Counted from the stretch's first letter, positions 1-11,802 are shown. The stretch is 41,188 nt of DNA from Pseudovirgaria hyperparasitica (GCF_010093815.1 NW_022985563.1:22263-63450), one strand, 5' to 3'. Numbers and translations: made by a program. Notes: generated from the sequence alone by a model not told the origin.

Positions 1-1864
1 TAAAATTAAGAAAGCTAAAAGAAAATATAAAGATCTATATAGATCTATATAAACTCGTACTAATCTATCTAGAAGAAGTAAGATCGCTTTAAAATAGAAA
101 CCGAAAAAACTAAAAACGCTAGATAAAAGAGACATATTAGTACTAATTAGTATAGATCTAAACCGATTAAGTTGGAGTAGGAGTAGAAGTACTAATTACC
201 GCGATAGTTATATCTAATTCCTTCCGCTAGTTCTTATTTAGTATAGTATAGAGCTTTATAATATAAGTCTCTAGCCTTTCGTTCTAACGCTATAAATTCT
301 ATATAGCGCGCCTTATAGCTATAAACTCCTCTATAGAAACCTACGGAGCGGCGGGACCCGGGATAGAGAGGGACGGACTAGCGCGGGCACGCTAAGAATT
401 ATATAAATTAGCGAAAAGATTTAACGATCGGTATAGAACCATATACCTTTAGTATAGAAACTTCTAGATTAGAGCTATCTTCCCTAAATTTATAGCTCTT
501 TAGCACGCGCGAGGAAGGAACCTTAGTCTTTTTACTAGAACCTTTTCTAGGAGTTTTAATATTACTAGTATATAGAAAGAAGTCCGAAGTGGTAGATATT
601 CTAGTACTATTATAGAGATTAATATATATTAGTAAGAATCTATAACGATTTAAGAAAAACGATATTACCTAGTAATCGCGGTAATAATAGCTATAGTAGA
701 TTCCGATAAATCCTTACGGATCTTATTAGAATCGTACTCCTAGGCGTAACCCTTGCCTTAGGTATATAGCTTATAGAAAGCCTTCTCTAAGGCGTTACGA
801 TCGGTAGTACCACGCTCCTTATTAGTAGGGGTTACTAGAGGCCTAGTAGTAATCTATACTAATATAAGTAAATCTACGTAAAGTTCTTCGAACTTACTTA
901 AATATCTATAAGTAATAACGCTTCTTAGTTATATAAGTACCGTATATTATAGATTTAGTACCGCCGTAAGTAATATATAACGGAAAGCGATAACTATAAT
1001 AATATATAGCTAGATTATTAGAGCCCGGCCTAGGTCAGGGTAGATTAATAGCTTTCGACATATTAGTAACGTATACGAGATAGAGATTATTTAAAGGCGC
1101 CTGTTTCCGTACCGATTACTTTAGAGCGTCGAGATTTCGGGAAACTATATTATAATTATTATTAATTTATGCGGATTATTACGAATTATATTATTACTAG
1201 CTAAGGACGGCACGAAAATTAGTAAATTGCGTAAATCGCACTAAATTATAGTAAATCTACATAAATCTATATCTATAAGGATCGGGTAATATACCTAATA
1301 ATCTAAAAAACTCTATAAAGAGTTAAGAAGTTTTTTAAAGAAAGGAATATTTCTAAGAAAAGATTTTAATATAGGTAGTACCCGGGCTTATCTAATTACA
1401 TTACGTGATACGCTAGGCCTAATTAGGTAATCTTACCTATATAAGAAGTTAAGATGGATAAAATCTAGTTTATTAGGAAAACGCTTGTGTAAATCTTAGA
1501 TTAGTAAATATTAGTAAGTATCTAAGACGAAGCGTAGAGAACGACTAAGGTCTTACGAGACTTAGGATAGAGATATAGGGATAGGTAACGATCTAGGTTA
1601 CTAAGGGTAGCTTCCTAGAGGGAAGGGATAATTATTAGAACTTAGCCTTAGGTAGGACCCGATCTACACGTACCTTAGTTAATAGAGTTAGGAGGTAATA
1701 TAAAGGGCGGTAAATAGTTACGTGCTAGATAGATCGGCGTCCCTTTATATATATACTCTCGGATTCCTACCGAAAGGGTTCGGTAGTAATTCGTTCTATG
1801 ATAGAATACACCCTATTGTTCTATCTAACTACACTACTATCCAATAACCCTATTCTTATAGATA
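1..1864. repeat. Left arm of a 1.86-kb inverted repeat (RIP-mutated element)
   Basis: This segment is the reverse complement of about 34937-36799, colinear from base 1 (pairing with about 36799) to about 1864 (pairing with about 34937). The inner end, read outward-in, carries the shared sequence TATAAGAATAGGGTTATT. The copies differ mostly by C/T and G/A changes. The minus strand around 200-800 reads as a decayed coding sequence with in-frame TAA and TAG only. The repeat runs off the left edge. It may be the long terminal region of the chromovirus seen at the right end, or a separate element. Identity is inference; the repetition is seen directly. Confidence 0.85.
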
Positions 1865-4325
1865 GACTCTAACTATAAATATATAGAGACTATAATAGAT
1901 ATATCTATATCTAATAAATAATAGAGAAGATAGCTATAGAAAGATACTAACTAGAAGAAGTATAGGGAGAACCTAGAATTAGTAATTCTAGACCCCTCTA
2001 TAGTTAATATATCTAATAGCCCGACTATAGATAGAGCCGTATAAGTTCTTCTTTAAGCCTTCTAAAACTTAAGAGATAAATATATACTATACTAAATATA
2101 TAAGTCTCTAGATATAAGGGGTATACTCTAAATATATAAAAGTAGAAGAGAAGCCCGGAGACTATATATATATATACTATATCTAGATAACTAAGATATA
2201 GAAGGAATAGAAAGAGGTAATCTAATCTTATAATAGGACTCTCTATAATAAATAATATAAATACTAGTATATAATTACTAAGAAATATATATAATAGACT
2301 ATAGAGCTATAGTATATAGTAAAGTAGGCTAAGAGTATAGACGTGCTAATACTACTACTACTAATATATCCCCTAATATACTAGGGGAGGATATATACTA
2401 TAAGCCCCGAAAAGATAGAGATTCTCTAAGAAGTTATATTTCCCCCCCTAGAGCTAGTAGATCTATTAGATATTAATAATAATATATATCTAGACGCGGT
2501 TAATATCTCTATAGAGATTATAGAAAAGGATATACTTAATACTATTAAAGTACTCCTAAATAATAAAGTATCTAGACTAGATAGAATACTAAATAGATAT
2601 CTTAAATATACTATATAGGTAACCTTACTACTTATTAGTCTTATCTTCTAGATATATACTAAGAATAGATACTATCTCTAAAGCTTCTAGACTATCTATA
2701 CTATTATACTTCTAAAGCTAGAGAAGAACCCTAACTCTCTAAAAGAATAGAGACTAATTACTCTTCTCTTCTATCTTAGTAAGATATTTAAAACTATAAT
2801 TGCGAAGAAGATAAGTACTATAGTATAAGAATATAATCTTCTTCTAGTAAACTAGAAGGCGAAGACTAGGAGCTCTCTAATTACTACTATCTAATATATT
2901 CTTAAAGTTATCTAGACTATATAGAAGTAGAGATATATAATAATATTACTCTCCCTTAATATAGCTAGCGTATTTAATAAGGTAAACTATATAAGACTTA
3001 TCTATAATCTATAGAAGAGATATATATCTAAATAGATTATAAAGTTTATATAATTCTTTCTTACTAAAAGAATTATCTAGATATATATCTCTAGATATTA
3101 AAGTAAATATAAGAAGATAATATATAGTATTCTATAAGGAAGTACTATCTCCCTAATCCTCTTTCTTTTCTTTACTATAGACCTTCTATAGAGAATATAA
3201 TATATAGAGATAGTAGAATATACTAATAATATATACCTTCTAGCTATTAATAATAATACTAGTTTAATATATAAATACCTTAAATAAGACTATAAGAGAT
3301 ATATCTAGTAGGTAAAGCGCTATAGAGTAAAGTTCGCCCCTAAGAAATACTAACTTATATACTTTATTAACTACTATAGAAGATAGACTACTAAGGAAGA
3401 AGAGTAATATTCTAGAATAGATACTTTTACTAAACTACTAATATAGAGTATACGTGTACTTAGTATTATAATTAATAATAAACTTAAATAGAGTCTATAG
3501 ATTATATATACTATATCTAGAGCCCTTAAGATAGAAGCTACTATATACTAGATTACGGCCTCTATATAGAGAACTACCTAGAATAAGGCGCGCTAGCTAT
3601 ATATATCTATAGTATAATCTACCTTTATATATAGATATAAGTACTAGTATATAGCCCTTATATAGACTAGGCGAATAAAGCTTAAGTCTATATAGAACTA
3701 TATACTCTACCTTATATCTAGTATATATAAAGCTACTAATATAGTACTACTATAACACGAGATAAATATAATAAGTATATAGAACTTCTACTAGATATAG
3801 AGGGTAATATACTTTACTAAATAATAAGTATAGAAATATATAGGATATACTAAATATACCTTCGCTATACTATATATATAAGTTAGTATCTACTATTAAG
3901 CGCTACTATATATAGTCTAGACTTAACTATAGTATAAGAGTCTAATAGAGATAGACTTAAACTAAATTATATAAGAGATTAGGGATAATCTAGACGCCTC
4001 TCTAGACTAGTAGAACCCTTAGAAGCTTATACAGGCTATATAGTTATAGACCTAGAATAAATAGAAGGAAGTTCTCTAGATCTATTAGATATCCTAATAG
4101 AATAGATATCTAGAATAGATTTAGAAACTATAGAAGAAACTAAGTAGATAGATATATAAAGGGCTTATAAAAGCCTAAGTATCTATCCTTCTCTAAGCCC
4201 GAATAGAAGCTATAGAACTTCTATACTATCTATATTAGAGAGATATCCTAGACACGTCTCTATAGTATAAAGTATATAGCTAGAGAGATATAATATAGTA
4301 CTATCTTATAATATATCTAGACCTC

Positions 4326-4333
<8 letters not shown>
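1865..4333 (+). mobile_element. LINE A, 5' part: Tad-like non-LTR retrotransposon relic (RIP-mutated)
   Basis: A decayed non-LTR retrotransposon on the plus strand. Around 2470-2600 lies a pre-reverse-transcriptase region. Around 2722-2800 the RT entry motif reads NPNSLKE*RLITLLFYLSK, corresponding to the usual P.....WRPI.LL...GK motif with its Trp codon turned into TAG. The RT active-site region at about 3213-3260 reads VEYTNNIYLLAINNN in place of YADD-type residues. The 3' portion (about 3600-4310) is directly repeated at 8940-9650. The element is interrupted at 4333 by LINE B and resumes at 7699. The 5' boundary near 1865 is approximate and the element looks 5'-truncated. Endonuclease and RNase H domains are expected but not clearly readable. 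Confidence 0.8.
4317..4333. repeat. Target-site duplication of LINE B, left copy
   Basis: CTAGACCTCTATATATA is found here and identically at 7699-7715, immediately outside the LINE B tail and 5' end. The sequence belongs to LINE A, whose 3' UTR continues after the second copy, as LINE C (9650 onward) shows for an uninterrupted element. Confidence 0.85.
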
Positions 4334-4357
<24 letters not shown>

Positions 4358-7300
4358 TTATATAACTAGGTAGAGTAGTACTCTATAGGCCTATGCCTCC
4401 TCTAGTCTAAGCCACTATATAAGAAGAAACCCTATAGAGAAAAACTTCCTTATATCTATAACTACATCTCATTAAACCTCTATTTCGTCTTAAGTATATA
4501 GCTATAGAGTACGCCTATTAGCCTATAGCCTATATTACTATTATTTTACCCTTAGGTAGCACGTATAGGTGCGGAGGTTATTAGTTAAGGGCTGCCCTTA
4601 ACTAATAATCGGGGTTCTTCTAGGGTTCTTCCGGTATATATCGGGTTACTACCGGCGTATACCAGGTCTCTTCCAGCATATATTTCCGGGTCCACTAGTA
4701 CTAGAGGAGTAGTAGATATATAAGTATCTATCAAGAGACATCCTTAGGGTACTTATTAAGCTATCATACAATATCTAAAGTCTTCATAACGTAGATAAGC
4801 TATTACCATTATATATAGAGGTTAGAGTATATAGCTAGATAGTGGCGTATTATACCTCTCCGGCCGCACGCCTTATACTATAGGGAGGTATTAGGAACGC
4901 CTCTCTTATAGATATAGTATAGGAGTCCTATAGCGCCCGTTCGGGCTTAGATGAGTATAGATGCTTAGGCTTTCGTTAGCCCTTTATATATCTATTTACT
5001 CGGTTCCTTCTATGGCCCTCGAATCTACTCTAGATACCTATCCTACTAGGAGGTCTAGTAGGTACGGAGTGCCTCTTTCTACTTATCTTAAGTCCACGAC
5101 CGTATATTTTTCACGAGTTCTTAAAGGCTCTACTAGTCTAGGAGAGCGTCCGGGTTATCTCGGACTTCTTATACTACTTAGCTAGAGTCGGCTTCTATTA
5201 AGTATCTATACCGTATTTAATTCTAGCCTATATATAGGAGTGCGCGGTAATATATACTAATTCATACACGTAGCGCGGCGAAAGTATATTCTACGTTTTC
5301 TATGCGTTCCTATACTTATTATTTAGTAAAGTATACTACCCTCTATGTCTAGTAGAAGTTATATATACTTATGACGTCTGTCTCGCGTTATAGTAGCACT
5401 ATATTAGTAGCTTTATATGCGCCTAATATAAGACGGAGTATACGGTTCTATATAGATTCGAGCTTTATTTACCTAGTCTATATAAGGGCCATATACTAGC
5501 ACTCGTGTCCGTACGTAAAGGCGGGTCATGCTATAGATATATATAGCTAGCGTACCTTATCCCGGGCGGTTCCCTACGTAGAGGCTATAATCTATTATAT
5601 AGCGGCTTCTATCTAGAAGGCCCTAGAGACGGCGTATACCACTTATAGTCCCTATTTAAGCTTACTATCTAGTATAACTCTAAGCGCGCGCATGCTTTAT
5701 ACTAGTAGTTCGTTAAATACGTCGATTCGGGGGCGTCGTTCGCCTTCCCTAGTTACCTATTTCCCTTAATAATTAATAAAGTGTATAAGCTAGTATTTCT
5801 CTAGGGCGAACTTTACTCTATAGCGTTTTACCCACTAGAGGCACCTCTCGTGGTTCTATTCTAGTCGTCTATACGTTCGGTTAGTATTATTATTAATAGC
5901 TAGGAGGTATATGTTATCGGCGTATCCGACTACCTCTATATACTTTATTCCTTAAAGAAGGTCTACCGTAAAGAAGAGGAATAGAATCGGAGAGATGGTG
6001 CTCCCTTATAGGATGCCGTATACCGTCTCTTTATATTTACTCTAGTACCTAGGGATATATATCTAAGTTATTCTTCCTATAAGGAATGACTATATAAAGC
6101 GTATAATCCATTCTAGTATTCGTCTTATCTAGAGGTTATAAATAAGTCTTATATGGTTTACCTTATTAAACGCTCCGGCCATATCGAGGGAGAGGAGCGA
6201 TACTACCCGTCCCTATTTCCATGCGGCCTAGACGACTTTAATAATGTGTTAGATAGCTATTATTAGGGAGCTATCTACCTTTACCTTCTAGTTTAGAGGG
6301 AGGAGATTATATTTCTATGCCGCGGTACTTATCTTCTTTACTATCATGGCCTCTAGTATCTTACCTAGGTAGAAGAGAAGGGCGATTGGTCTCCATCCCT
6401 TTAGGGAGTTAGGGCTCTTTCCTAGTTTCGGGAGCATGATAGTATAGGCGACTCGGAAGCTCTAGGGGTGGTACCCCTACGTAACGTATACTTAGCCTCT
6501 AGTTCGAAGTCGGATGACTCCTATAGGTTCGACGTGCTCTATACCATTAGGCCCTACTCCTGTTTTCGCCTTATCTTATCCCCTTTAGGCTTATACCTCC
6601 GGCTCTACTAGAAGAGGGGCACGACGCCTCCTCTAGCTAGGAAACTACGAGGTTTACTCCTTAAACCTATATTACTAGCGTACGTACCTAGCGACACGTT
6701 CTATCTCTTTATAAATCGATACGCGTATCCGTTCTCTCGGGCCATATAGTAGTCTCCCCGGCTAGGACGTAATCCCGCCTACTTCTAGATATACTAAAGG
6801 TTAGAGCCCATTAAAGGGGTAAGGTCCTTAGAGCTAGTAGTTACTACTATATACCACGCCCTACCTTTAAGCATAGCTACTATCCGGTTTCGTATTACCT
6901 ATAGAGATCTCTCTACGATAGGCCGACCGTGTCTTATAGGCGAGTATCCTTTAAATTCTATACGTGTATACTTACGTGACGCGCCTAGGCGACTTAAGTA
7001 TTCTCTATCTACTAACCCGATCTATTTCTACTACTTTTTAATAGGTCCCTATAGCCGCCTCTTGCCTATATCCGTGTACTATTATATATATATACTAGCG
7101 CCCTACCTCCTACGGTAGACTATAACATCTCTTATACGCGGGAGCTACTCTATCTATCCTAGACCTAAGCGGTATCCTATATCGAGCGAAAGGTCTTAAT
7201 AGAGTCGCGCTACTAGTGGTCGCGCTAGGCGTCTTAATAAACGTAGTTTAATACTATAGGAGAGTTAGCCTTAATAAGTTCATCCGTAGTAGTTTATAGT

Positions 7301-7698
7301 TGCCCTCGACGTGATTTCTCGCTAATTCTTACGCACCTAGAGCTATTTAAGCCTCGAGGTGTTCTATCGCGCTACTAGGACTTCCGCTTTCTCTACCTAT
7401 ATAGTAAGGTAGATTCAGGCCTACTTTTAACATAGTAGTAGCACGTTAGATGGTTTTCTTATCCCGGTATCCTCGTGGACTTCTCTTAACGCGTTAATTA
7501 AGAACAGGATAGAAGTATATACTATCCTAGCTGGTTTATTATGGTGTGGTCCCTATAGAGTAACGCGTCGCGAAAACTCTATAACTACCTACCTAGCGAC
7601 GACGAGGTCACCATTAACGCCGCTCTAAACCTCTTACTACCTCCGAAGAGGCATTGCCTAGCTACGACGACGTAGACGCGGTTCGTGAGACTTCGTAG
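4334..7698 (-). mobile_element. LINE B: 5'-truncated Tad-like LINE nested in LINE A
   Basis: A 3.4-kb non-LTR element on the minus strand, less RIP-damaged than its host. On the minus strand, 6420-6348 reads KSPNSLKGWRPIALLFYLGK, 6020-5960 carries the motif G-I-L-stop-G-S-T-I-S-P-I-L-F-L-F (the stop replaces a Gln codon), and 5935-5885 reads VVGYADNIYLLAINNN, the RT active site with YADN. Upstream of the RT (about 6450-7690) is the endonuclease/pre-RT part, matched by the 5' half of LINE C. Downstream (about 5530-4860) is the RNase H/C-terminal part, then a 3' UTR of about 500 bp and a tail of (ATT)n at the 4334 end. The borders are fixed by the 17-bp repeat CTAGACCTCTATATATA at 4317-4333 and 7699-7715. 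Confidence 0.85.
4578..4608 (-). repeat. 15-bp perfect inverted repeat (hairpin) in LINE B 3' UTR
   Basis: The arms TTATTAGTTAAGGGC (4578-4592) and GCCCTTAACTAATAA (4594-4608) pair perfectly around a single base. The same structure lies in LINE A (7917-7931 with 7933-7947, also perfect but with GGGT/ACCC) and, degenerate, in LINE C (9882-9912). Confidence 0.9.
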
Positions 7699-7715
7699 CT
7701 AGACCTCTATATATA
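7699..7715. repeat. Target-site duplication of LINE B, right copy
   Basis: Perfect second copy of the 17-bp sequence at 4317-4333. It is followed by GAGATAATTACTTATC, the resumed LINE A 3' UTR. Confidence 0.85.
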
Positions 7716-7916
7716 GAGATAATTACTTATCTATATAATAAGAACCTCTAATATTATATAGTAGCTTAATAAGTACTCTAAGAAGATTACCTAGTAGATA
7801 CTTATATATCTCTCTCTCCCTTAATACTAATAGATCTAGATATATATACTAGAAGTAACTAGGTATATACTAGATAGACCCTAGCGTACGTTAGAAGAAC
7901 CCTAGAAGAACTCTAA

Positions 7917-7947
7917 TTATTAGTTAAGGGTAACCCTTAACTAATAA
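7917..7947 (+). repeat. 15-bp perfect inverted repeat (hairpin) in LINE A 3' UTR
   Basis: The arms TTATTAGTTAAGGGT and ACCCTTAACTAATAA pair perfectly around one base. It sits at the same place in the 3' UTR as the LINE B hairpin at 4578-4608. Confidence 0.9.
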
Positions 7948-8191
7948 CCCCTATACTCTATATATACTATCTAAGGGTAAAATAATAGTACTATAGATTA
8001 TAGGCCTATAAATATTTCTAATAGCTATATACTTAAGATAATATAAAGGTTTAATAAGATATAGTTATAGAGAGAAGGGAGTTTTTCCTTTTATAAAGGT
8101 TTCTTCTTATATAATAGCTTAGACTAGAGAAGGTATATATCTATAGAGTAAACTACTCTACCTAGTTATATAATATTATTATTATTATTAT

Positions 8192-10165
8192 AGTATTAAA
8201 CTATATTTATTAAGATATCTAGTATAATTACTAATAGTATAACTCTATTAAGATCTTTTACTTAATATAGAATACTACTTAGATCTAGAATAGATAGAGT
8301 AGCTTCTATATATAAGAGATATTATAGTCTACTATAGAAGGTAGAGCGCTAGTATATATAAATAATAATATATAGATATAGATAAGAGATAGTTATAGGG
8401 ATCTATTAAAAAATAGTAGAAATAAATTAGATTAGTAGATAGAGAATACTTAAGTTACCTAGGCGTATTATATAAGTATATATATATAGAATTTAAAGAA
8501 TACTTATCTATAAGATATAGTTAGTCTATTATAGAGAGATTCTTATAGATAATATAAAACTAGATAGTAGCTATACTTAAAGGCGGGATATAGTATATAA
8601 TAATAACTACTAGCTCTAAGGACCTTATCCCTTTAATAGATTCTAATCTTTAATATATCTAGAAGTAGATAGAATTATATTCTAGCTAGAGAGACTACTA
8701 TATAGTCTAAGAGAATAAATATATATATTAATTTATAAAGAGATAGAATATATTACTAGATATATATACTAGTAATATAGATTTAAAGAGTAAATCTTAT
8801 AGTTCTCTAGCTAGAGAAGGTATTATATCTCTCTTCTAGTAGAGCTAGAGATATAAGTCTAAAGAGAATAAGATAAGATAAAAATAGAAGTAGAGTCTAA
8901 TAGTATAGGGCACGTTAAACCTATAGAAGTTATCTAACTTCGAACTAGAGACTCTATAGTATAACCCGCCTTTATATACGGATATAAGTACTAGTATATA
9001 GCTCTTATATAGACTAGGCGAATAAAGCTCGAATCTATATAGAACTATATACTCTATCTTATATTAGATATATATAAAGCTACTAATATAGTACTACTAT
9101 AACACGAGATAGATATTATAAGTATATATAACTTCTACTAGATATAGAGAGTAGTATACTTTACTAAATAATAAGTATAGAAATATATAGAAAATATAGA
9201 ATATACTTTTACTATACTATATATATAAATTAGTATATATTACTATATACTTCTATATATAGACTAGAATTAAATAGGGTATAAGTACTTAATAGAAGCT
9301 AACTCTAGCTAAGTAGTATAAGAAGTCTAAGATAATCTAGATACTCTTCTAGACTAGTAGAGCCCTTAAAAACTTATAAAAAATATATAGTTATAGACCT
9401 AAGATAAATAGAAAAAGATACTCTATATCTACTAGATCTTCTAGTAGAATAGATATCTAGAATAGATTTAAGAGCTATAGAAGAAACTAAGTAATTAGAT
9501 ATATAAAGAACTAATAAAAGCCTAAGTATCTATACTTATCTAAGTCTAAATAGATATTATAGAACTTCTATATTATCTCTATAAGTAAGATATTCCTAAT
9601 ATCTCTCTATAGTATAAGGTATATAGCTAGAGAGATATAATATACTACTATCTAGCTATATACTCTAACCTTTATATATAATAGTAATAGCTTATCTATA
9701 TTATAAAGACTTTAGATATTATATAATAGCTTAATAAGTATTCTAAGAATATCTTCTAATAGATACTTATATATCTATTACTTCTCTAGTACTAGTAGAT
9801 CTAGAAATATATACTAAAAGAGACCTAGTATATACTAGTAGTAATCTAATATATACTAGAAGAACCCTAGAAGAACTCTAATTATTAGTTAAGGATAGCT
9901 CTTAACTAATAACCTCTATATCTATATATACTATCTAAGGGTAAAATAATAGTAATATAGACTATAGACTAATAGATATACTCTATAGCTATATACTTAA
10001 GATAAAATAAAGATTTAATAAAATATAGTTATAGATATAAAGAAGTTTTTCTTTATAGAGTTTCTTCTTATATAGTAGCTTAGACTAGAGAAGATATAGA
10101 TCTATAGAGTACTACTCTATCTAGTTATATAATAATATTATTATTATTATATATATATAAGAGGT
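8192..10165 (+). mobile_element. LINE C: 5'-truncated and internally deleted Tad-like LINE
   Basis: A third copy of the family, on the plus strand, starting directly after the LINE A tail. About 8192-8930 aligns with the reverse complement of 7260-6490 of LINE B (endonuclease/pre-RT part). At about 8930-8945 the match jumps to the reverse complement of 5530 of LINE B (post-RT part). Roughly 0.9 kb holding the reverse transcriptase is therefore missing. The 3' UTR with its degenerate hairpin at 9882-9912 and the ATT-repeat tail at 10130-10160 are present. It is strongly RIP-mutated, and incapable of autonomous movement. Confidence 0.75.
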
Positions 10166-10500
10166 TATTATACTTAGTATACTCTATTAATTAATATATA
10201 TAGATTACTAAAGTAAATTCTACTAGTATTTTAATATTTATATATATATATAGACCTTTCTATAGCCGTAGATAGTTATCTCTTTAAGCTTTTTAATAAA
10301 ATATACTTTATATACTATATATTATATTTCTTAGTCTTATTTATTTAAGATACCTTCTATACTACTACCTCTACTTAAGGTAATATTATTATATATATCT
10401 TTTAAAACCTTATGGTTTATATATATATATATATAACTTATGAAGTTTTAGTATATTCCGCTATCTATCCATACCCTTTTTGGCGTGGGACCATTCTATT
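10166..10500. other. TA-rich relic sequence downstream of the APH-like gene
   Basis: Very TA-rich sequence with several (TA)n runs between the LINE C tail and the stop codon of the first gene. No ORF or recognisable repeat border is seen. It is probably old RIP-mutated repeat plus the 3' flank of the gene. Confidence 0.5.
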
Positions 10501-10503
10501 TAT

Positions 10504-11802
10504 CTATGTAGTCCTTAGATGAACGCCCCAAAGCCGGTCGACAAGCCATTCCTTACGATACTTAAGTGGGGAGATACTATCTGGTAAATGTAGATACCAG
10601 TCATTTTCGTCCCAAGGAGTCAATGTTCTTGTAAGAGCCGTGCATTCATAGTAATTAGGATAGAAACCACTATCTTCCCAGTCAATGATTGCAGTGACCA
10701 ACACGTTATTAGTGCCATCAATGCCTGGCTTCATGTCTACCATAATGTTATCTGTCCGAACATCACCGTGAGTGAAGACCACCTCCCTGTCTAATGATGA
10801 TTCTCTAGCATCCCAGAACGAGCGAAGAAACTTGGCGTAAGTTTTGCTTCCGTGGTTGGGCGCAGACCATTGCAGTTCACTATACTGAGCTGCAGTGGTA
10901 ATGTCTGGGAAGAGGCCGCATCCGTTGACACGTAACTCCTTAGCACCTTCGCCACAGACGCCACCTAGATTTTGAGCTTTCGGCTTTGTAATAGTTCTCA
11001 GGCGCGCAAAGATGTTGTCCAGCTGTTGCTGTATGGATGACTTCTGTAGAAATGAAAGCCTTGGCCATGCGTGAGACAGCGTAGTGCCAGGGATCAAAGA
11101 CATGAATATCACCCGACAGGGACCGAATGCTATCAAGCCATACGGTCGTGGGGCAGGAATTTCCGGCGCGTTCTGCGCCAGATATTGCAAAGTGCTGTAT
11201 TCCGTGTAATCTTGGCCTCCGTCGATAATCTTAGCCACGGTGTCATCGTTACATTTAAGCACCACACCCCGAACAGAACACTCCCAAAGCTTGGGTGAAT
11301 TCCAAATAAGACGTTTCAGGCCATCGACAAGGTCATCTTGTCGTATTTCTCCGGGTGAGCATTTCTCACGACCAAGAAGCAAGCTCCGTACACCGGGAGA
11401 CAGTGGAGACACCACACTCGCAGTCTCTACATCGTCCAACTTGTTTCGAAAATCTGGCTTCTTTGGAGCGATAACATGTTGAGGTTCCGCGGTCTTCGAA
11501 GTAACCAAGGAGCCCCTTTTACGAAAATAGCTCCTTGGGAATACAGACGATAGATCGACTTCTGGATCGGACTCAAATTTGATATTGAGTTCGTCTAGTG
11601 TCCTAATATTTAGTCTCCCAAGCTCAGAAAGTCTCGCAGACTGCGCAAGTAGGTGTGCATCGCGGTATTGGTTGTTAAATATCGACAGCAAATCTACGGC
11701 TGGATTGCTATCCAATGCGGCCTGGAGCTCGACCATGAGATCTTTATTCCATTGTGGGCCATCTCGAGAGAGTAGTGAAAGAGATTTCTGGCTGTTAAAC
11801 AT
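10504..11802 (-). CDS. APH-like phosphotransferase (protein-kinase-like fold), 432 aa
   Basis: A single-exon protein of the aminoglycoside phosphotransferase/choline kinase superfamily (APH), a family greatly expanded in filamentous ascomycetes and mostly of unknown substrate. The C-terminal two thirds carry the catalytic signature: a likely ATP lysine in VAKII (K191), a helix-C-like E201, the catalytic loop FTHGDVRTDNIMV (H345, D347, N352) and the metal-binding Asp of AIIDWEDSG (D374). Residues 1-150 form an acidic, Leu-rich extension that I do not recognise. All key catalytic residues are present, so it looks functional. It is the gene nearest the left repeat block, about 340 bp from the LINE C tail. 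The antibiotic name of the family does not imply resistance. The substrate cannot be told from sequence. Confidence 0.8.
   Translation of the reverse strand: MFNSQKSLSLLSRDGPQWNKDLMVELQAALDSNPAVDLLSIFNNQYRDAHLLAQSARLSELGRLNIRTLDELNIKFESDPEVDLSSVFPRSYFRKRGSLVTSKTAEPQHVIAPKKPDFRNKLDDVETASVVSPLSPGVRSLLLGREKCSPGEIRQDDLVDGLKRLIWNSPKLWECSVRGVVLKCNDDTVAKIIDGGQDYTEYSTLQYLAQNAPEIPAPRPYGLIAFGPCRVIFMSLIPGTTLSHAWPRLSFLQKSSIQQQLDNIFARLRTITKPKAQNLGGVCGEGAKELRVNGCGLFPDITTAAQYSELQWSAPNHGSKTYAKFLRSFWDARESSLDREVVFTHGDVRTDNIMVDMKPGIDGTNNVLVTAIIDWEDSGFYPNYYECTALTRTLTPWDENDWYLHLPDSISPLKYRKEWLVDRLWGVHLRTT

Larger units (their letters stand above)
7699..8191 (+). mobile_element. LINE A, 3' part: 3' UTR and (ATT)n tail
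   Basis: Continuation of LINE A after the LINE B insertion. It is the reverse complement of 4334-4850 (the LINE B 3' UTR) and a direct match to 9660-10160 (the LINE C 3' UTR). It contains the 15-bp inverted repeat at 7917-7947 and ends in a tail of ATT repeats at about 8170-8191. No coding sequence is seen here. Confidence 0.8.

Noticed and set aside
4961-5185. 74-codon plus-strand ORF in LINE B
   Set aside because: It is antisense to the C-terminal part of the LINE polyprotein and has no product of its own.
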